This document shows positions 62,016-64,000 of a stretch of 64,000 nucleotides of DNA, in pieces. Both the position numbers and the translations under genes were made by a program. Where the stretch lies: NCBI GenBank assembly GCA_009733745.1, contig WNWL01000007.1:62001-126000 (forward strand), in the 5' to 3' direction. Origin of the DNA: Oceanobacillus sp. HTM 045. GTDB lineage: Bacteria; Pseudomonadota; Alphaproteobacteria; Rhodobacterales; Rhodobacteraceae. Positions within the stretch are counted from its first letter, which is position 1. Each line of letters opens with the position of its first letter. The notes under the pieces are model-generated. The model saw nothing but the letters and a program-made list of their open reading frames with translations. It searched no databases and had not been told where the DNA came from.

Positions 62016-62429
62016 TTACTCGGCCGAAGCTTCCTCGGCCGGAGCCTCCTCGGCGGGTGCGGCAGCAGCCTCGGCAGCGGCGGCCTCGGCGGCAGCGGCC
62101 TTCTCGGCCTTCTCCTTGGCGCGCTCCTGGGCCTTCTTGCCCGGCTCGGCCCGCTGCGGGTTGGACCGCTCGGCCTTCTCCCTGACGCCGGCAGCCTCGA
62201 GCATGCGCGCGATGCGGTCGGTCGGCTGGGCGCCCTTCGCGATCCACTCCTGAATGCGCTTGACGTCCATCTTCACCCGGTCCTCGCTGTCCTTCGGCAG
62301 GAGCGGGTTGTAGGTGCCGAGCTTCTCGATGAAGCGGCCGTCGCGCGGCATCCGGCTGTCGGCGGCGACGATCGAGTAGAACGGGCGCTTCTTGGAGCCC
62401 CCGCGGGCGAGGCGGATCTTCATGGCCAT
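62016..62429 (-). CDS. rpsP: 30S ribosomal protein S16 with Ala/Glu-rich tail
   Basis: A 137-residue protein. The S16 core is clear: [40 protein letters not shown] and [17 protein letters not shown]. Ordinary S16 ends near residue 80-90; here about 45 more residues form a highly charged helix and a run of Ala and Glu. Such tails are known in Rhodobacterales. AAAGGAAA precedes ATG 62429; a second ATG two codons later is equally consistent with other S16 proteins. Confidence 0.96.
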   Translation of the reverse strand: MAMKIRLARGGSKKRPFYSIVAADSRMPRDGRFIEKLGTYNPLLPKDSEDRVKMDVKRIQEWIAKGAQPTDRIARMLEAAGVREKAERSNPQRAEPGKKAQERAKEKAEKAAAAEAAAAEAAAAPAEEAPAEEASAE

Positions 62430-62475
62430 GTCTGGTTTCCTTTCGTCATGTGCCGTTGGTCCCGGTTGACCGGGG

Positions 62476-62781
62476 TCATTTCTGGAACTGCCTGTGGTGG
62501 TTGATCACTTCATCGACGATGAAGCGCATGAACTTCTTCGCGAATTTCGGGTCGAGCCCGGATTCCTCGGCGAGCCTCTGGAGCCGCGCAACCTGCGCCG
62601 CCTCCCGATCCGGGTCGGCAGGCGGCAGGGCGTGCTCGGCCTTCAGCTTTCCGACCTCCTGCGTGCAGCGGAACCGCTCGGCCAGGGTGTGGACGAGGAT
62701 CGCATCGAGATTGTCGATGGACTTGCGGTAGTCCTTCAGGAGCAGCTGCGCGCGGGCGGCATCGTTGGCGACGTCATCCAT
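62476..62781 (-). CDS. Chorismate mutase, AroQ type
   Basis: A 101-residue all-helical enzyme that converts chorismate to prephenate for phenylalanine and tyrosine. [20 protein letters not shown] holds the first active-site arginine; [20 protein letters not shown] has the conserved Lys and Arg-Glu, and [20 protein letters not shown] ends the fold. GGAGG lies 7 bases before ATG 62781, fixing the start within an overlapping acetyltransferase gene (8 bases). Confidence 0.92.
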   Translation of the reverse strand: MDDVANDAARAQLLLKDYRKSIDNLDAILVHTLAERFRCTQEVGKLKAEHALPPADPDREAAQVARLQRLAEESGLDPKFAKKFMRFIVDEVINHHRQFQK

Positions 62782-63304
62782 GGGCGGCCTCCTTGGTCGA
62801 TACGGGCTCGGGCAGGCGATAGACATCGCGCGCCACCCCATCGGGGAAGATGTCACGGCGGACCTTCACGCCGCCGAGCCGCTCGGCGAGGCGGCGGGCG
62901 GGCAGGTTCTCGTCGCGCATGTGGGTCTCGACATCCGGCCAGCCGAGCGCGCGGTAGCCCCACGCGATCGCCGCAAGCGACGCCTCGGTCGCGAAACCGG
63001 TTCCGCGCGCGGCGGGCATGAGCCACCAGGTCAGCTCGTGGCTCGGCCATCCCTCCGGGTGCCAGAGGCCGCAGCCGCCGACCGCATCGCCCCCGGCCTT
63101 CGGCTGGATCATCCAGAGCCCGAAGCCGCGGAGGTGCCAGTGGCCGACATTCTCGGCCATCCGGCGCCACGCCTGGTCGGGCCGAAGCGGGCCGCCATAG
63201 TTCCCGGAGCCCTGCGCATCGGCATAGAACGCGGCATGGACCGCCGCGTCGCCCGCCTCGGGCGCGCGCAGGATCAGCCGTTCGGTCTCAAGAGACGGGA
63301 TCAT
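62774..63304 (-). CDS. GNAT family N-acetyltransferase (RimJ/RimL type)
   Basis: A 176-residue acetyltransferase. It opens SLETERLILRAPEAGDAAVH, typical of RimJ/RimL-like GNATs, and the acetyl-CoA region is LMPAARGTGFATEASLAAIA, where a canonical Q/RxxGxG/A loop reads ARGTGF. Substrate could be a protein N-terminus or small molecule. It overlaps chorismate mutase and the next acetyltransferase gene, forming the middle of a compact run. Confidence 0.88.
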   Translation of the reverse strand: MIPSLETERLILRAPEAGDAAVHAAFYADAQGSGNYGGPLRPDQAWRRMAENVGHWHLRGFGLWMIQPKAGGDAVGGCGLWHPEGWPSHELTWWLMPAARGTGFATEASLAAIAWGYRALGWPDVETHMRDENLPARRLAERLGGVKVRRDIFPDGVARDVYRLPEPVSTKEAAHG

Positions 63305-63813
63305 TGCACCGCCTCCGGGCCGGGGTGGCGGTAGACCACGCAGACCTCATCCTCAGGCTTCGCCGCCGCCTCGTCGAGCACCGCGCCGAGGCGTCTGGCC
63401 AGCGCAATGGAGCGCGAGTTGCCCGGGTCGATGTAGTTCACCAGCGCACCGAGCCCACGCACGCGGTAGGCCCAGTCGCGCACCGCCAGCGCGGCCTCGC
63501 GAGCGATGCCCTTGCCCTCCGCCTCCGGCATCACGATCCAGCCGAGTTCCGGCTCCGGGTAGTGGACCGGCTGGAAGATGCCGGTCTCGCCGAGATAGGC
63601 GCCCGTCGCCCGGTCCTCGATCGACAGCGCGCCGTAGCCGCGGAAGGACCAGAGCGCGGCATCGGCGCAGAATTCCTTCCACGCCTGCACGCGCCCGATC
63701 GGCCCGTCCTCGTAGACCGAGCGGTCGGAGGCGAAGAACGCCGCGAAGCCCTCGAAATCCTCCAGCCGCGGGGCGCGGAGGATCAGGCGCTCGGTCTCCA
63801 GCGTCGGGATCAT
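63301..63813 (-). CDS. GNAT family N-acetyltransferase (RimJ/RimL type)
   Basis: A 170-residue protein similar in its opening (MIPTLETERLILRAP) to the neighbouring GNAT, with the acetyl-CoA segment WIVMPEAEGKGIAREAALAV and the C-terminal NYIDPGNSRSIALARRLGAV. The two genes are tandem paralogues. Its stop overlaps the next start by four bases, as does its own start with the partial third gene. Confidence 0.88.
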   Translation of the reverse strand: MIPTLETERLILRAPRLEDFEGFAAFFASDRSVYEDGPIGRVQAWKEFCADAALWSFRGYGALSIEDRATGAYLGETGIFQPVHYPEPELGWIVMPEAEGKGIAREAALAVRDWAYRVRGLGALVNYIDPGNSRSIALARRLGAVLDEAAAKPEDEVCVVYRHPGPEAVQ

Positions 63814-64000
63814 GCCGCGGCCTCCGGCGCCGGGTGGCGGTAGACCGCGTCCGCCGGGTCGGGGCGCGGGCAGGTCTCGTCGGCGACGGCGCCGAGCCGT
63901 TCCGCAAGGCGGATGGAGCGGCAGTTGCCCCGGTCGATATAGCTGACGAGGCTCTTGAGCCCGAGGCCGTCATAGGCCCAGCCGCGCGCCGCCAGTGCGG
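63810..64000 (-). CDS. GNAT family N-acetyltransferase, C-terminal part
   Basis: About 62 codons before the stop are present; the start lies beyond the window. The visible part includes YIDRGNCRSIRLAERLGAVA, closely matching the neighbour's NYIDPGNSRSIALARRLGAV, and ends AVYRHPAPEAAA. It is the third of three tandem paralogues and overlaps the second by four bases. Confidence 0.82.
   Translation of the reverse strand, partial: ALAARGWAYDGLGLKSLVSYIDRGNCRSIRLAERLGAVADETCPRPDPADAVYRHPAPEAAA

Overview
The window is a stretch of chromosome from a high-GC alphaproteobacterium, most likely a member of Rhodobacterales (Rhodobacteraceae/Roseobacter type). This rests on the strong GC bias, densely packed genes with ATGA/GTGA overlaps, and several gene orders I associate with that group: sdhCDA followed by a small lipoprotein and sdhB; htpX-rsmB-heparinase-purH; and rpsP-rimM-trmD-rplS beside chorismate mutase. 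I see no transposase, phage gene, rRNA, tRNA or CRISPR array.

Layout. 1-160: start of a DUF1989 (urea-carboxylase-associated) gene. 443-10361: a tricarboxylate locus with a TctC-type binding protein, a fused TctA-TctB permease, a PrpF-type tautomerase, a GntR/FCD regulator, an AbrB-family membrane protein, tricarballylate dehydrogenase TcuA with its electron-transfer partner TcuB, and a D-2-hydroxyacid dehydrogenase. Together they would import tricarballylate or aconitate-like acids and feed cis-aconitate to the TCA cycle. 10587-15183: MntR and a divergent four-gene metal ABC transporter with a clear MntR box. 15184-15690: a gene-free stretch holding two tandem copies of a 165-bp repeat, with a third, inverted copy at 5621-5785.

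15691-25390: a choline-kinase-like phosphotransferase and a lipoprotein, then the succinate dehydrogenase operon. Between sdhA and sdhB lie two methyltransferases, a lipoprotein, a sulfotransferase and an apparently self-contained unit: an AT-rich promoter region, a 113-residue cysteine-free protein, a radical SAM enzyme and a terminator-like hairpin. That pair looks like a precursor plus maturase and is my main candidate for an undescribed system. 25484-34000: a GDCCVxC/MerF pair, a SulP transporter, a PQQ-type dehydrogenase fused to cytochrome c, a Gfo/Idh/MocA oxidoreductase, an EamA exporter, UbiG and a proline iminopeptidase. 33778-36234: a large RTX-type protein.

36250-44570: a secreted protein, DNA polymerase I with a small zinc-finger gene in front, an ABC ATPase, two sulfotransferases, a Core-2/I-branching-type glycosyltransferase and a HIT protein, suggesting sulfated surface glycan. 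44948-52447: PfkB kinase, endonuclease III, a glutathione transferase behind a perfect operator-like palindrome, a secreted protein, ornithine/lysine-type decarboxylase, an Ada-like repair protein and two membrane proteins. 52460-64000: purH, heparinase II/III family protein, rsmB, htpX, an SDHAF4-type assembly factor, an EEP-family protein, rplS, trmD, two small unknown genes, rimM, rpsP, chorismate mutase and three tandem GNAT acetyltransferases, the last cut by the window end.

All calls come from reading translated sequence and motifs without database searches, so family names are recognition-based.
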